Under the pieces are notes generated by a model. The model was not told the DNA's origin and did no database searches. It saw nothing but the letters and a program-made list of their open reading frames with translations. From Gyromitra esculenta (lineage: Eukaryota > Ascomycota > Pezizomycetes > Pezizales > Discinaceae), in assembly GCA_038503075.1 (NCBI GenBank), contig JBCAML010000001.1:2046001-2110000 (forward strand): 64,000 nt of DNA, written 5' to 3'. The position numbers were made by a program, and so were the translations under genes. Positions 1 to 10,736 of this stretch are shown piece after piece. How positions within the stretch are numbered: position 1 is the stretch's first letter; the number at the start of each line of letters is the position of its first letter.

Positions 1-964
1 TTAAAGGGGTGAGAGGCCTTCTCAGCCACGCTGCAATCGAAGCTCCTGTTTTGGATGACGCAAAGATTTCCATCGTCCACTTATCTTCTAGATAATGAAC
101 TATAGGTATGGAATAGTAGCGTGTCAACGGTCTTTCGGCTTTAGGTAAAGCATAATCCTATTAGCCCACTGACACGGGAAAAATACTCCTATTTTCGCTA
201 CAACCACGTTATATATTGGCGCGGAGGAAGGTTATTAGTGTTCACATCCTATTTATAAATCCCTCAGGCTGGGCATTAATCATTATAGGCGAAAAGATTC
301 GCTAGAATCATCTTCTCTCAGAATCATGTGATAAGTTGTGGGATCGGAGCAGCAGTGCCGACAGACGAAAAGGTGACACCCATGGGCGGGATGAGAAATA
401 CATTTTGATAGGTGGCGTAAAATACAATCAGAGAGAGCCATGTGGAGCTTGCAATATTGTAGAAAACCAGAAAAAAAAGTATGGGATTTCTAGAGGAAAT
501 GAAACGAGAAGTACATGTAACTACATGCGGTTGCCGACTGAGGTAACAGTGCTAGATTATGTACGGGGTGTATGTGTGCGTCATACCATCGCAAGTCGCA
601 AACACTGTTATCTTGTTTGTGCTCAGCTGAGCAAGTCTGTAACCCTGTAAGTGCTCAACTCCGAGTTTGCACTTTGTTTCTGCCCTTGAGATTACAAGGA
701 CTGTGTAACTACGGGGAATGATGTTCTAGAAGACCAGTCGTATCCCAAGAATTGCTGTGCATAGCCGATTCTTAGTGCATATGTGTAATAGAGCTTTTTT
801 AATGCAGTTGATAGTCACTGTCTTTTCAAAACCAACACACCTCCAAATAGTGTATCCTAAATACATAGCTAGGACCATGCTCCCTTAAAGTGAGTCACCC
901 GAGTTAACGGGGTTCCTCGCCCCATCCCCACTTGCACTAATTTAATCTTTCAAGTTAAGAAATA
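1..964. other. Intergenic, no gene seen
   Basis: AT-leaning spacer. The longest open frame (336-650) has no homology I recognise and an irregular composition, so I do not call it. It contains one TACATGTA palindrome (512-519). Nothing else is supported. Confidence 0.6.
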
Positions 965-1256
965 CAGTCACTCACGGGGTGACGGCGAATCCTGTCTGAT
1001 GGCGAACAGGGGTCCGGTTACATCTCTAAACCACAGGATTCACAACTTTTTCACAAAACATTGGAAATTTTAGATTCCTAATTAGTTTCTTCAGTCTATT
1101 AATCATAGGTGCTATTTCAGGGCTATTTTATTCTTGAATTTGCTGTTGGGTGCTTTTCGCGTTTTCTTGGGGAATTACCATTATTGGTTTAGTGCTTGGC
1201 CCGAGCAACCCTTGTTCGCCATCAGACAGTATTCGCCGTCACCCCGTGAGTGACTG
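965..1256. repeat. MITE with ~50-bp terminal inverted repeats, TA-flanked
   Basis: The left end begins CAGTCACTCACGGGGTGACG and the right end is its reverse complement, ending CCCCGTGAGTGACTG. The arms are about 50 bp with few mismatches, the total is 292 bp, and TA dinucleotides sit directly outside both ends (963-964 and 1257-1258). No transposase can be encoded. The TA duplication and CAGT ends fit a non-autonomous Tc1/mariner (pogo-like) element. Confidence 0.85.
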
Positions 1257-1258
1257 TA

Positions 1259-3838
1259 CACCTAGAAGTTCTTATTATGAGATAAATTATAGCTGTAGGC
1301 TACAGCGTCTTTTGCACTTTCATCGAATGAACCCTCCTTTTTTAGCCTCGTAATACGTTTACGAGAAAACTATATCATTTGACCAAGCGCTGCGGCTGAT
1401 CAAGACGGACTCCGCCACGCGCTAAAACTCTTTACTCCTAACAAGTTAGGTCCGGCGACGAGGCTATCGTTACTCTTGTTGCTCCGTGCCCGAACTTAAA
1501 CACAACCCTCACAGCTACATGTAAGTCACGATATTTGACCACGACTCATTACAGCTCATATACTTAAATCTTAACCACATCCAAGTTCAATATGTAGCCT
1601 TAGGCATGGCTTCCTCTGTAAAAATAAAAAAAAGCTGGAACATAAAACCAAAACCAAAGCGAAATGAAACTGGGCGAATGCACTCTACCTTGGTTAAAAT
1701 TTATTCTCCACATACTCGATTCTTTCCAGTTAACTTTATCTAAGTCACCCACACTAAATTCCTCCCCTTTCATTTATCCCAATTTCCTGCTCACACATGT
1801 GTACTACCATCTCTGTCCCATATCCCCATCGCTCCTATAGCTATTGTGCTAGCGCTTGCATTACTGGTATACCGTAACCCTACCATCGAAACCCTTCCCT
1901 CTCCTCGTCGGCTACCAACATATGCACTTGAAGAATCGATGAGCTTCTCCTGGGTATAAATACGTTCAAGCGCTCTGTTCGATTATGAAGCTTCGTGAGA
2001 ATTTGTTGGTGAGGGCCGGGGTCATTTAAACTTGGGTCTTGCATCACGAGATACCAACTGTCCGACCGTAGAAGGTATATTAGATAAATATATGTAGCCC
2101 GAGCTTGCAAATATCACCAGTTATCCGAAATGCTTATTTGTGATTTCATTTCATTTTTATCTAACGGCGATGCTGAAACATTAAATTCTCCGCGCCAAGC
2201 TCAAGCCTATACATTTCGTTTTCCCCTTTTGCCGTAGCAACGGCACTCTTCAACCGGGTCCGCGGGTTAAGTAGATCAGAGCACTAAAATGATGTATAAG
2301 GCCATCAGCCCGTATGCATGAATAGAAAGGGAGTGGTGGGGTCAACATGCTTCGGTAAAGTTTATCAGGAACACCTAAGGACTAGCAGCGAAAGCTAACC
2401 TGTTAAGGCCTTTCTAGTATAAGGTACGTATGCGCGTACATGCAAGTAGCGATCTACATGTATAAATTAGATGTCAATTGCAACTGTAATTGTCCTAAAT
2501 CTACATATGTATACGCAAATTTTCAAAATCCCCGTATCAACTATCTAGCCAATCGCGTAAATACATGTATTTACCGCGGGGTTTCCAGGGGTTCAGGCGC
2601 TTATAATCAACCCAATACGAAAAGGTTGCCTTTTCGGAATTCCGTGCGTTATGGGGAGGAACATCGAAACGAGTGATAGATTATGATGATTGTGCTTTAT
2701 CTGTTTAAAGGTGCCATCCTCTGAAATGCACGGCCAATTCTCTTGGGGTCAGAAATGAAGATACGCGACATGTATGTATATATACCCAAGATAAGTATGT
2801 CCTTGATCGAAGGATTTATTCGCGTGACAAATAAAAGTCCTGGTTTGAACCGTAGCCAGAAGAAAAAAAACCCGCAACCGATCTTACATTAATATTCGCC
2901 TAATATACCTAATCCAGAACCCAACCAGAGGCCAGAAATCACGCAATGAAGTTCAATGAATCGATCTGTTGCTGGTATCTGAGACAATCAGAACAAGTCT
3001 TGGCACATGCACATGATGGGGATTCTGGCAAGGGATATTCCGAAGATTTTCCGCTGGGTATTTGAAATTGTATGCCCACGGTGCCCACTCATACACGGTT
3101 CTGACTCTCTTCTGTATGTTTTGTTTTTTCATCTGTAAGATGGCTTGGATGAGTTTCAAATGCTAAAGTGTGGATGGCAGACGTGGGCTGAATGGTTGCT
3201 ATGCAGAGTTACCGTTCGGGACAAGCCCCGAATAATTCAGGATTTCCCACATTCGAGGTCTGAATGCCTTGAAGCAGATGTTCAGGGCTGTGTTGATGGT
3301 AACTAAAACATATATTTTATTTCCGCTCGACTTGAAATTCGGTTCATGTTACTCCATTGTAGCACACGAGTGTCAAGACAGTTGCACAAAGTCAGGACGA
3401 GGAACACACAGGAGGATCATTCGTCTCCCTGGCTATGTTTCAGGTGCAGTCATGCATGGCTACGCGGCCAATCCGTGGCATCCAATGCCCTTCAATTCCT
3501 ATCATGTACCCGGCATTGGATGGAAAAAAAAAGAGGCTGCTGGCGATGGGGGATACATGTATGTACTCTTCGAAATTCGGGACCAGAGGAATTTCCCGCG
3601 TGGCCCGAACAGGTTCTGGGCTTCAGCCCTGCTGCCTACTACGGCTTAGTGACTCTCCTTCCATTGTTGTTGTCTCTGCTGCCAGCAGCTGGAACGGAGG
3701 AAGTCCATGCAACTCCGCAATTAACGGCACGACTGGACAAAAGCCCACGTAGACTACCGATCAACCTTTGTTTTGCAACTATTCGATCCACAGCATAGCT
3801 TTTGGAAGAGCAGCTTTCTCTCTCTTCCCATACTGACA
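1259..3838. other. Intergenic; upstream region of the surface-protein gene
   Basis: No coding region is recognised. Several short open frames lie at 2440-2676 and 3269-3798, the latter overlapping one another in different frames with no family resemblance. The stretch holds four TACATGTA palindromes (1516, 2455, 2562, 3554). The last few hundred bases presumably contain the promoter and leader of the gene that starts at 3839. Confidence 0.5.
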
Positions 3839-5276
3839 ATGCTACTACAGAGTTACTATCGTGCCCTCCTAGCATTTTGCGTTTTTGCTGCGGTACCACT
3901 ATGCGAGGCGTCGCAGAATATCAGATTTGGCTTGCGAAAACTTAAAGAGAGAGCTGCTCCAGCTGCAGAGGGAACATTCTCACACAAACAGCGTGGAGCT
4001 GAGCTAAAAAGACGGCAGCTTACTTCCGATATACTAGGGCCAGTGACAGATGTATGTGATGGGATCAAATATTTGGTTAGGGGGCTGTTATACTAAACAT
4101 CGATATCTAAAGATTACTACAGAATATGATACTGTAGTAATAGCTCCCAGTTCACTGGTAAGTCTGCGTGTAGTTTGGCCCTGGAGCGACACAGATGCTA
4201 AGGACAGTACAGGCTCCTGTCACCGTGACATTCGTATCAACATCTTCATTAACAACCACTGCGCCCATCAATACCCCCATATCAAGTGAGTTTCCTCATC
4301 TTGGTTAGTTATGAGCGCATCGCATATAACGTCTGCAAATAGCCCCACTAGGACAAACCCCTTCGACAACATCTCAGCCCCCTGTCACTTCAGCATCTTC
4401 AATTCCTCTGTGTAACACTGGTTACTATCTCTGTCCCGCTGAGTATGGTGGTATGTGTAAACTCTCTTGGGCGGGTCTTTTGAAGAAAACTAATCAGTAA
4501 TCACAGGGGGATGCTGCATGAGTGGGTTGTCATGTGCAATAAGCAGCTGTTTACCACCTGCAACAGCGACGAGAATACAGCAAACCTGTGGTCCACAATC
4601 TTTGCTATGCCCCGCAGAGCAGAACTATGGTTGCTGTCCTAAAGGTTTCGTGTGTGGTGCGACTGAATGCTTGTCTCAGGTCACTGCTACGAGCACCGTT
4701 GCTGGGTTAATAACTACTGCACAAATCTATACCACAGTCGAGAAGGCCACCGCCTCAGATCTTTATGCCAAGCAATCAACTATAGCAAGTGCTAACCTAA
4801 GCCCGACTTCCTCTGTGACCGAGAGCCCTTTAGGTTCTGGTGTGCCCCTTTCCGGAATTGCCATGGGAGGAATCATTGCGGGTTGTGTCATTGGTGTCTT
4901 GGTGTTCGTCCTAGCAGGCTGGTGTACATACCGTCGGCTTAAGAATCGCAGCAATTTCGAACCCCCAGGCGGCGTGTCAACTACAAACTACTATGATCCC
5001 AATGCTACATCTTCCACGCGCACGCCAGCTAGTGGCCTTTCAACCCGTTACCCAGGCGTTATACAAGAGCAAAGCTACTTCCCAAAGCAGCCAGATGCAC
5101 CAGTTGCGAGTTATCCGCTCAACACGCCACCAGTCCCTCCACCTGTAGAAGTGATGGCGGAGATGCCTGCAAACACAGTATTCTATCCACAACATAACGA
5201 CGTCGCATATGAAGTTGAGGGGACAACACCACACGGAAGATCAAAGAGGTGGAGTAAGCCATTTTCTGGGTGGTGA
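3839..5276 (+). CDS. Single-pass surface protein with Cys-rich modules
   Basis: Five-exon model: 3839-4051, 4113-4157, 4213-4285, 4343-4450, 4507-5276, giving 402 aa. The frame closes across all four junctions, and intron 1 carries a TACTAAC branch site. The start gives a signal peptide (MLLQSYYRALLAFCVFAAVP, cleavage near residue 24). A Ser/Thr/Pro-rich segment follows, then two Cys-rich modules: one with the pattern CNTGYYLCPAEYGGGCC and a second with CGPQSLLCPAEQNYGCC. After a Thr/Ser stalk comes a transmembrane helix at about 263-287 (GIIAGCVIGVLVFVLAGW), followed by a basic stop-transfer (YRRLKNR) and a Pro-rich cytoplasmic tail of about 110 aa. The Cys pattern is known from many uncharacterised ascomycete wall and surface proteins. 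A sensor or wall-anchoring role is inference. An unsplit reading from 4518 would miss the signal peptide and the first module. Confidence 0.75.
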
Positions 5277-7950
5277 TGGCTCGCACCATTCTATCAGTAA
5301 AGCAATTTTTTTTTAATATCTCCTTTTTAAAGATTTGGCGCTCAATTGAACTTTCGTTTATTGTACTTACCATTCGTTTTGGCCTGGAGCATTTTATTTT
5401 ATATTTCCCTTGAAGCAAAAGGTGTTGTAACTTGAGTTTTTTTTCTTCCCAAGTATTCGCCGTGAAACCTTTTTATTTTTTTGGTGTTCTCCACCCTCGC
5501 TGTTATATATAAATTTTTACTTTTTCTCCTTTTATTATTATTATTATTTTCGTTACGTCTATTTGCATTTTTTGCAGGGGGCATTTAAACTCGGGTCGGT
5601 CGTTCTTTGGGTTCGGGCATGGCGTTCCTTCGTTTATAGTGGCTTTTTTTTTTCTTCTTCTTTTTCCGTTTCTTTAGGTCATTACGGAGCGCAAAGCAAG
5701 ATGGATTTGGAGACGCCTCTTGTTTATCACAAGAGGATGCCAAAGTTGGCGTAGGGTAGATCCATGGATGAGACGAGGGGGGATTAAAAGCCGATGGCAT
5801 CGTGATCAGACCAGGGGTAAAAAGGAGCATCTATCAGATGGGACGTATGTATGCATGAGGATATCACTGGGACATTGCTCCTCGGTGAACTCGTTTTAAA
5901 ACGACCACCAGTGTAGGTATCTGCATTTAGATGCGTTAGGTTCACCATGTGGTTAAAATCATCAAATATCACTCGTTATGCCAGGTACTGGGGAAGTTTC
6001 CTAATACAGCCCTTCGGGCGCGGTCTCGGAGAAGACTCGGGGACAGAAATCAGTAAGGACACAGGGCTCGAATACACAGGCACTCGAGAAGTTCTAGAAG
6101 GTTACTATACAAGGATATAGCCGGGCGCGCGCCGTTAGAATAAAAGGATCGACAAATTTCGTCTTACCATCCCCAAGCTAGGCTAAATTGCGCCCACACG
6201 GAAACATATAAGCAACTACATTGATAATGATATCACATACCACATGCATCTAGCCGTTGATAAAGATATATGGGGATTGGATTTCGGGAGTTAGTAGGAA
6301 TTAAAAATTTAGCTACTTTAAACACCAGAGCTACATGTAGCAATTGAAGTGCTACATGCATATATAGCAATTAGTAAATTTGATACAGACCCTCTCAGCA
6401 ACAACATATTCCTAGATACAAGGATACCTAGGATGGCGACCTCTCGATACAGGTGCGCCCAGAACTTAGGTTTGCCAGGCCCTGCGGAGGGCTGGGTAGT
6501 TGGGTTGGTATCTGAGATTGGTGGTTTAGTGATATGTATTATCATGGGGCAAAAAAATAAAAACTTATTTTGCATAGCGTGAACCACATCTGGTTGTGAA
6601 TAGTTAGGCCATTTTGCAGAGAACTTCTGAGTACTTGAGTAGGAAAACACTTACATCCGGAGGATTTACTTATCATGTACGATAGTTTCTAGAATAGGGA
6701 ACTTCAAGGTCATATGAGTTCGTGTAGCCGTTAATACCTATAGCCAGCGTTCATAGAGACAGAATGAAAGCCATATGTCGGAAATAGAGTTAGATGATAT
6801 ATTGCAATCGCACAAATCTCCTCCTAAAACTTACGAATTAAAATTACACTATTCATAGTACCTTTGCAGACGGGTTCCCTGCACAGATAGTGACGTATAA
6901 ATGGCACATTTACACTATCTGCAGGTGTAGAGATAGCGAGAGATAGATCGGATACGATGGTATATGTGATTAACGATCATCAACACTGCCGGTTGGATAC
7001 ACAATCTATTTCAGATTTCGCATGGCTATCTCAAGTCTTCTATCTTGCAGAAATCTCCTCTATCCTTGCGATTACGATTTGATTTAGTGTTGTTTTTCTT
7101 TTCTAGAGAGTCTCTCTTAATACCATGTGGTTGACCGAATAGCATCAACCAATGACAGCAGAGAACCTCTATCTAAACCCTACTTTCAAGGTCCTAGAAC
7201 CTTATCCCCGTACCCCACTACACCTTCACCTCGCCACCCAACCTCCCCCTCCCCCCAGATCTAAAACCGTAAACCAACCAACCAAGACATACATGTCGCG
7301 CATACAGGACGGGACGGGACCGGGATACACGCCGGTAACGGTAACGTACGCGCGGGCGGGCGGGTGGATAAATCTCAGCGGAGTGCGGAGCTATTGTGGG
7401 GCCGTGGAGAAATAGATGCACCCACTAGTAGAAAAGCAAAGAAAAGCAAAGAAAGATAGAGAGAAGAAAGGAAAAACAAAGGGAAAAACTAAATACTAAA
7501 AACTAAAAACTTGATTATGTAGGTCTCTATCTATCTACACCAGAGAACTTCTCTACCTAGCAGACAGTCCCACCTTAGACAAAAAAACAGCCTAGCCGGA
7601 TTCAAGCCTCTCCTGCTTCAAACCGATAACAGGGCTAACGAAACGCTTCCCGTTCACCGTCCACCGTCCACCGCCCCCCCCTCTTCAAACCCCTTAAATG
7701 TATCTATCAAAACGCGAAAGGAAAAAAAAGAAAGAAAAAAAGAGAAAAAAAAGCATATATGGATGCAATCAACCTCCACATATCAACATGCTGTACTTTG
7801 CCGCATACTTTGCCGCGTACTCGCATCGTCCTGAAACATAGCCTCCGCGGCTGTAAAGCGCATGTTTCATGCAGCACAACGCTATTATCGCTATGAGAAA
7901 CCACACACACAAAGCGCTTGTTAATGGCCACCCCATAGTGAGGATATCGC
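5277..7950. other. Intergenic, no gene seen
   Basis: Downstream of the surface protein the strand is strongly T-rich, with (TTA)n near 5530-5547 and T-runs near 5645, consistent with a 3' UTR and terminator zone. The rest has only short open frames without family features. A 13-bp inverted repeat occurs around 6884-6922 (gcacagatagtg / cactatctgca), and one TACATGTA lies at 6332. Around 7640-7680 there are CCACCGTCCACCG-like C-rich repeats. Confidence 0.5.
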
Positions 7951-8023
7951 GCCTCGCTAGCTCAATCGGTAGAGCGTGAGACTCTTAATCTCAAGGTTGC
8001 GGGTTCGACCCCCGCGTGGGGCT
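7951..8023 (+). tRNA. tRNA-Lys (anticodon CTT)
   Basis: A 73-nt cloverleaf without intron. Acceptor GCCTCGC pairs with GTGGGGC, with two wobble pairs. The D arm is GCTCAATCGGTAGAGC, the anticodon loop CTCTTAA gives CTT for lysine AAG, and the T arm contains GGGTTCGACCC. T-runs downstream (from 8037) can serve as a Pol III terminator. It is identical over 73 nt to the copies at 34805, 45676 and 52855. Confidence 0.97.
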
Positions 8024-8311
8024 CTTGGAAGCATTCACTTTTGAATTTCTTTTTGCTGTTTGCTGCTTGTTGTACTTGGGGAGGATCTACTTTGTGGTTG
8101 TGGGTTACTGCTTTTGTCTAGGGTTCGCTGTTTTTTCATCATAGGATCTCACTCGTCGCTGGTGAACTCAAAACGATGACTTTGAGCGAAACTCTAAGGG
8201 GTATCAAACTGTATAGCATAAACCACACGATCGCAAGCAACAAGCATCAACATCTACATTAGTCCCCTACAAAAAAAAAAAAGCCACCACCAACCCAACA
8301 GTACGTAATAG

Positions 8312-10174
8312 CTATAGTCCCTTCTCCACAAACCTCCTAACCCGCTCCCTAACCCTCCTCATTTCCATCCCCTTCTTCAAGACCCTCCTGGTCCCCGCTT
8401 TCTCAACCCACACGGCGTCGCCGGTAACCGGATCGATCTCCAGTCGCACACCGTCGAGAAACAACATACTCCACCACCCGTCGTCACTACGACGGCACCA
8501 TCCGACGGCGGGCACGAACGTGGTGGCAGAGTCCACGTGGAACGGCTTATCGAGCTCCGAAACGCGGCGCGACGCGGAAGATGCAGATGAAGACGGAACG
8601 GGCACGTTCTCGGTGCGTTTTTTACGCGATGGGAGAACGTCCGTGTTGTTGTCGTCGTCGGGGGGTTCTGTGTCTTCTTCCTCTTCCTCTTCTTCCTCTT
8701 CGTCATCAAGCGCCTTTTCGCACGCCGCGTGCATGCGTTTGGCGCGGTCGAGGATGCGGGCGTGGCGCCCCCCACTCCCGCTCCCGCTCCCGCTCTCGTC
8801 GATTGGGATTTCGCGGTCGCCGCGGAGGAGCCGGACGCGGCCGTGGAAGATCTCGATGCGGAGGCCGACGTCCTCCTTGAGGGCTTCGAAGCGGCCGTCG
8901 CCCCAGCGCCGGCCAACCCATATGCCGCCGCCGCGGTATTTCTCGCGGACCTCGACGCGGCCGACGATGGTGCTGCGTTTGGCGACGTCGACGAAGCGCC
9001 GGGCGTACCGGACTGCGGTGAGGTGTTTGAGGGGGAGGTCCTCGATTGCGTAGGTTGTCTCGGTGTTGGTGGCGTGCTCGGTTATTGTTATGGGGAGGCC
9101 GTGGGTGGGGATGTGGTAGGTGTGGGTTCCGCCGCCTTTCAGTTCGGCGAGGTTGCGGAGTTGGAGGGTTATCGAGCCGGGGCTGTGGCGCGTTGCGGGG
9201 GTAAGGGTTACGATGGCGGTGCGGGAGTGGTGGGTGAGCGGAGGGAGGTGTGGGAGGGTGAATGCGTATTTGGTGGAGAGGGACGAGGACGAGGGTCTGG
9301 GGCTGCTGGGAGGCCGGTGGGGCGAGTGGGGCGGGGATCCGCGGCGCGGTTCAGGGGGTGAGGGCGGCGGCGGATGGCGGCGGGGCTGAGAGCTGCGTTG
9401 CGGGGGTGATGGCGGGGGCTGGGGGTGGGGCTGGGGGCGAGGGGAGGGGAGGAGAGATTCGAAGTGGGCGCGGAAAGCGCGCATTTGCTGCAGCGGCGAA
9501 GGATCTGTTGCGGGTGGATGCGGGGGCAGGGCTGGCGGTGGAGCAACCAAGGGCGGCGAGCTGGGGGAGGAGAACTTTCGGTGGAGCAGCGACAGCGGTG
9601 GAGCTGGGAAGGGCGCGAGCTCGGGGTTAGGGCGAGAGCGTGCGGGGAGGCGTGATGCTGAGTGTTTGCGGGCGTGCGGGACTGGAATATGTGTTGGCGC
9701 GGAGCTCCGGGCTGCCGTGATTTCGTCTGTTTCCGCCGAGACTGGGCTCGCCACCTTCCTCCGTCCTCCACTCAGATACTCCTCGACCAGCGCCTCGATG
9801 TCCTCCGCCCTCTCGCCCCCGTCACGGCTTCGATGGTCCTTCAAGCTTGCCGGAGACGTATCGACTGCCGCTGTCGCAGTTTCGAAGGAGCTCTCTGCTT
9901 TCCTGCGCACAGCCTCGTCCTTCCAGACATCGAAGTCAGATTGTCGCCGCTGCCTCCTGACAGGCCGTCCCTCCACCTCGCCCTCGCTGGCCATGTTCTC
10001 GATTGCAGCCAAGATCCCCCTCTGTCTGCGCCCTCCGGGAAGTCTGCTCTGTGGCACTCGCGGCGGCATGCCCGTCATGGTCTCGTCGGCGGTCACGATG
10101 TCCTGCAGGGGGTGGATGGAGCGGTGGTTGCTGGGCGATTGCTGGGGCGGCATTGGCCCGGTCGCCTCGGCCAT
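8312..10174 (-). CDS. Kinase-less protein with polo-box-like segments
   Basis: A single exon of 620 aa, read from the first true ATG at 10174; the open frame continues upstream only through a GTG. Residues 1-200 are polar and charged. Residues 200-310 are extremely Pro/Ser/His-rich. From about 310 to 470 there is a folded region with the order AIVTLTP, ITLQLRN, HGLPITI, YAIEDLPLKHL, VRYARRFVDVAKRS. This resembles the first cryptic polo box of PLK4/SAK in order and spacing. After an acidic run of nine Glu and a Ser-rich linker, the C-terminal ~90 aa contain GWCRRSDDGWWSMLFLDGVR and IDPVTGDAVWV, similar to the beta-strand core of a polo box. No kinase domain is present and there is no room for one before the divergent neighbour. 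The polo-box reading is by eye. If it is wrong, this is a disordered fungal protein of unknown role. Codon use is GC-rich, like the divergent gene. Confidence 0.7.
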   Translation of the reverse strand: MAEATGPMPPQQSPSNHRSIHPLQDIVTADETMTGMPPRVPQSRLPGGRRQRGILAAIENMASEGEVEGRPVRRQRRQSDFDVWKDEAVRRKAESSFETATAAVDTSPASLKDHRSRDGGERAEDIEALVEEYLSGGRRKVASPVSAETDEITAARSSAPTHIPVPHARKHSASRLPARSRPNPELAPFPAPPLSLLHRKFSSPSSPPLVAPPPALPPHPPATDPSPLQQMRAFRAHFESLLPSPRPQPHPQPPPSPPQRSSQPRRHPPPPSPPEPRRGSPPHSPHRPPSSPRPSSSSLSTKYAFTLPHLPPLTHHSRTAIVTLTPATRHSPGSITLQLRNLAELKGGGTHTYHIPTHGLPITITEHATNTETTYAIEDLPLKHLTAVRYARRFVDVAKRSTIVGRVEVREKYRGGGIWVGRRWGDGRFEALKEDVGLRIEIFHGRVRLLRGDREIPIDESGSGSGSGGRHARILDRAKRMHAACEKALDDEEEEEEEEEDTEPPDDDNNTDVLPSRKKRTENVPVPSSSASSASRRVSELDKPFHVDSATTFVPAVGWCRRSDDGWWSMLFLDGVRLEIDPVTGDAVWVEKAGTRRVLKKGMEMRRVRERVRRFVEKGL

Positions 10175-10736
10175 CCCGGGTGTTGGGCAGCGGTCGCAAC
10201 TGCCAGGCCCCGGGACGACGAGCGGTAAACAAAGGAACGCGCTGTGACGTGAGCCCCACGTGACCGCGGCCGGGTAACAGGCGATGCACGACACGTGCTG
10301 TGTTGTTCACGGCTTCAGGCGTTCCATGCAGCCCCTGCGTGTCTGCGGCATCGCCCTCGCTCTGCTGTGCCCACCGCGCCGTCCACCGCCCACCGCCCAC
10401 CGCCCACCGTCCGCCCGTCGCCGTCCACTCCAGCATCGCTTAGCCTGGGAACAGCGAGCGTGGTGTCGGTTGCTGTCCTGTTGCGTTGCCGAGCGTTGCT
10501 GGCCTGTTGCTGTTGCTGTTGCTGTTGCCGCCTGCTGGCTGTTGCGTCTGTTGCCTCGACACGTCCTTCTCTTCCCTTCTTCCCTCCTTCCCTTCCCTTC
10601 CCTTCCCTCCTCTCTTCCATCCTCCTTCTCCATCCTTCTCCCCCATCCCCATCCCCCCATCACAGTCCCGCTGCCTCCCCACCCCTCCATCCCGTTAAAT
10701 ACCCCCTCTCCCACACTCGTTCGCCCATCGCCCACC
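10175..10736. promoter_or_regulatory. Divergent promoter region
   Basis: This 562-bp region lies between two genes transcribed away from each other. It contains a tandem C-rich repeat (CCGCCCA units, about 10380-10415) and long pyrimidine tracts (TTCCCTTCCC type, about 10565-10660) just upstream of the SAP-protein ATG. Such CT-tracts are common in strongly expressed fungal promoters. An in-frame ATG at 10284 lies upstream of the SAP-protein start but would add a low-complexity leader, so I treat it as non-coding. Confidence 0.55.

Noticed and set aside
3269..3798. Three overlapping open frames upstream of the surface-protein gene
   Set aside because: Different frames over the same bases, with no recognisable protein; the real start with signal peptide is at 3839.
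8377..10263. Many long open frames on both strands overlapping the polo-box-like gene (up to 210 codons)
   Set aside because: GC-rich coding sequence gives open shadow frames; they are low-complexity and show no domains.
10175..10294. N-terminal extension of the polo-box-like protein by 40 codons
   Set aside because: It would need a GTG start; the first ATG is at 10174.
10284..10736. Upstream in-frame ATG for the SAP-domain protein
   Set aside because: It adds about 150 residues of repeat-derived sequence encoded by promoter-like CT tracts; the SAP domain starts right after the ATG at 10737.
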